Origin: Acidobacteria subdivision 13 bacterium RH2 MAG17b
GTDB lineage: Bacteria > Acidobacteriota > Terriglobia > UBA7540
Direction of reading: 5' to 3'
Assembly (NCBI GenBank): GCA_002197525.1
Contig: NFUN01000019.1
Coordinates: 1-64,000, forward strand
Length of the DNA stretch: 64,000 nucleotides
The translations under genes were made by a program, and so were the position numbers. This document shows positions 63,179-64,000 of the stretch, one piece after another. Numbering within the stretch: the first letter of the stretch is position 1; each line of letters starts with the position of its first letter. The notes beneath the pieces are model-generated. The model searched no databases. It had not been told where the DNA came from and saw only the letters and a program-made list of their open reading frames with translations.

Positions 63179-63964
63179 CTATCGCCGGTCGAGCGCGCCG
63201 GCGCGCAATCTTTCATAGGCGGAGTTGCCTACGACTCTCTTCGCTCCATCCAGAAGCGCTTGCTTGGCTCGCGGCAACCAGAGTCCCTCCCCACGACAGA
63301 GTAAATCAAATTCCGTTAGCTCCGTTTGCCGCTGTACGACGATTCGGGCCAGATTGAATGCATCGCCGCCGCTCCGATTAACTCCGATGCGGCTAGTGGC
63401 GACTGACCGGTAGCCAGCCCTCCGGCAACAATCCGAAATGGCAACATTCCATCTACCTCCAGGGCAGGAAAAATGCTCGACGCGATGGCCGAGTATCTGT
63501 TCCAACCGGTTCTTCGATGCCACAATTTCCTCTTCCAAACCCCCGGCATCGAGTTCGGTAAGATAAGCGTGCGTCATGGAATGGCAACCCACCTCGAACC
63601 CCTCCAGGCTGAGCGCCCGCAACTGGTCCGGCGTCAGATAGCCGCGCCGTCCGAGAAATCCTGCGACCACGTAAAATGTCGCTCTAAAACCGTTCTCCTT
63701 GAGAATTGGAGCCGCAACCAGATAGTCGGTTTCGCACCCATCATCGAAGGTAATCGCCACTCTGCCCGCGCCGTCGCGGGTGCATTCCAAATCCTCGCCA
63801 ACGCTCACGCCGCGGATTCCAGCGGCCGCAAGGCGCTGCAACTGCTGCCGGAAGTCCGCTTCCCGAACGGCGTATCGAACATAACCTTCATCCTCGGAGC
63901 ATAAAGACCGGCCGGGTGTCTCAAGCTCGTGATACATGAGATAGACAGCGCCGCCCTTGGGCAT
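63179..63964 (-). CDS. NodB-type polysaccharide deacetylase
   Basis: 261 residues, no signal peptide. NodB motifs: ITFDDGCETD (catalytic aspartate), HSMTHAYL (metal-binding histidines), and SCPGGRWN (motif 3). The family removes N- or O-acetyl groups from polysaccharides; this short cytoplasmic-looking form is like those in exosortase/PEP-CTERM exopolysaccharide loci. The gene is complete, with ATG 63964 only 36 bases from the window end. It leads into the DUF218 gene. Confidence 0.85.
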   Translation of the reverse strand: MPKGGAVYLMYHELETPGRSLCSEDEGYVRYAVREADFRQQLQRLAAAGIRGVSVGEDLECTRDGAGRVAITFDDGCETDYLVAAPILKENGFRATFYVVAGFLGRRGYLTPDQLRALSLEGFEVGCHSMTHAYLTELDAGGLEEEIVASKNRLEQILGHRVEHFSCPGGRWNVAISDCCRRAGYRSVATSRIGVNRSGGDAFNLARIVVQRQTELTEFDLLCRGEGLWLPRAKQALLDGAKRVVGNSAYERLRAGALDRR

Positions 63965-64000
63965 TCAAAAAATCCTTCGCAAATGAGACTTCAACGCCGA

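Overview
The window looks like chromosomal DNA of an Acidobacteriota-type soil bacterium. This is an inference from gene content, because there is no rRNA or other marker here. The pointers are a G+C of roughly 58-60%, an Oar-like TonB receptor with a carboxypeptidase-regulatory domain, PEP-CTERM proteins, a Ser/Thr kinase fused to a FlgO-like domain and TPRs, a FecR/DUF6600 protein, and gene-free stretches full of short hairpin repeats. No tRNA, rRNA, CRISPR array, integrase or complete insertion sequence was seen.

Layout. 1-3.8 kb: one secreted phosphodiesterase between repeat-rich gaps. 3.9-12.6 kb (+): an HgdB-like protein, a 1174-residue double ASKHA activase, two small proteins, and a 695-residue radical SAM enzyme of the Tes/membrane-spanning-lipid-synthase type. 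12.9-15.5 kb: a TonB-dependent receptor. 15.5-26.5 kb (-): nine genes on one strand: fatty-acyl reductase, ACP/acyl-AMP ligase/acyltransferase fusion, PlsY paralogue, HAD phosphatase, DUF2088 protein, VapBC, NAD-dependent epimerase, lipid kinase. 26.7-29.8 kb: amino-acid permease, GH18 protein, DUF4258/YgiT toxin-antitoxin-like pair. 30-35 kb: amidase, two-subunit UxaA/SuyAB-type lyase, DASS anion transporter. 35-47 kb: signalling genes (FHA-GAF-PP2C phosphatase, kinase-TPR protein, PilZ, histidine kinase, sigma54 response regulator), a PEP-CTERM protein and a copper ATPase. 48-54 kb: second PEP-CTERM protein, tandem MFS paralogues, a foreign-looking HNH protein. 55-64 kb: ThiF/MoeB E1, FecR/DUF6600 protein, MEMO/AmmB, ferrochelatase, Fe-S scaffold homologue, ZIP transporter, YchF, DUF218 protein and polysaccharide deacetylase, the last two possibly the edge of an exopolysaccharide locus.

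The most interesting content is the first 26 kb. A split PlsA/Ger-like ester-to-ether reductase pair, a Tes/Mss-like C-C coupling radical SAM enzyme, and a separate operon with acyl activation, acyl reduction, acyl transfer, PlsY and lipid kinase functions together suggest a bacterial ether-lipid and membrane-spanning-lipid island, a plausible genetic basis for iso-diabolic-acid or brGDGT-type lipids. This is inferred from domain architecture and context and needs homology searches and lipid analysis.

A second theme is mobile-element-like repeats. At least four families of roughly 100-160 bp non-coding elements have terminal inverted repeats. Several copies are flanked by direct repeats (TGAT, TTTA, GAATGCCG, GCTAAG), and two of these direct repeats contain the stop codon of the adjoining gene.
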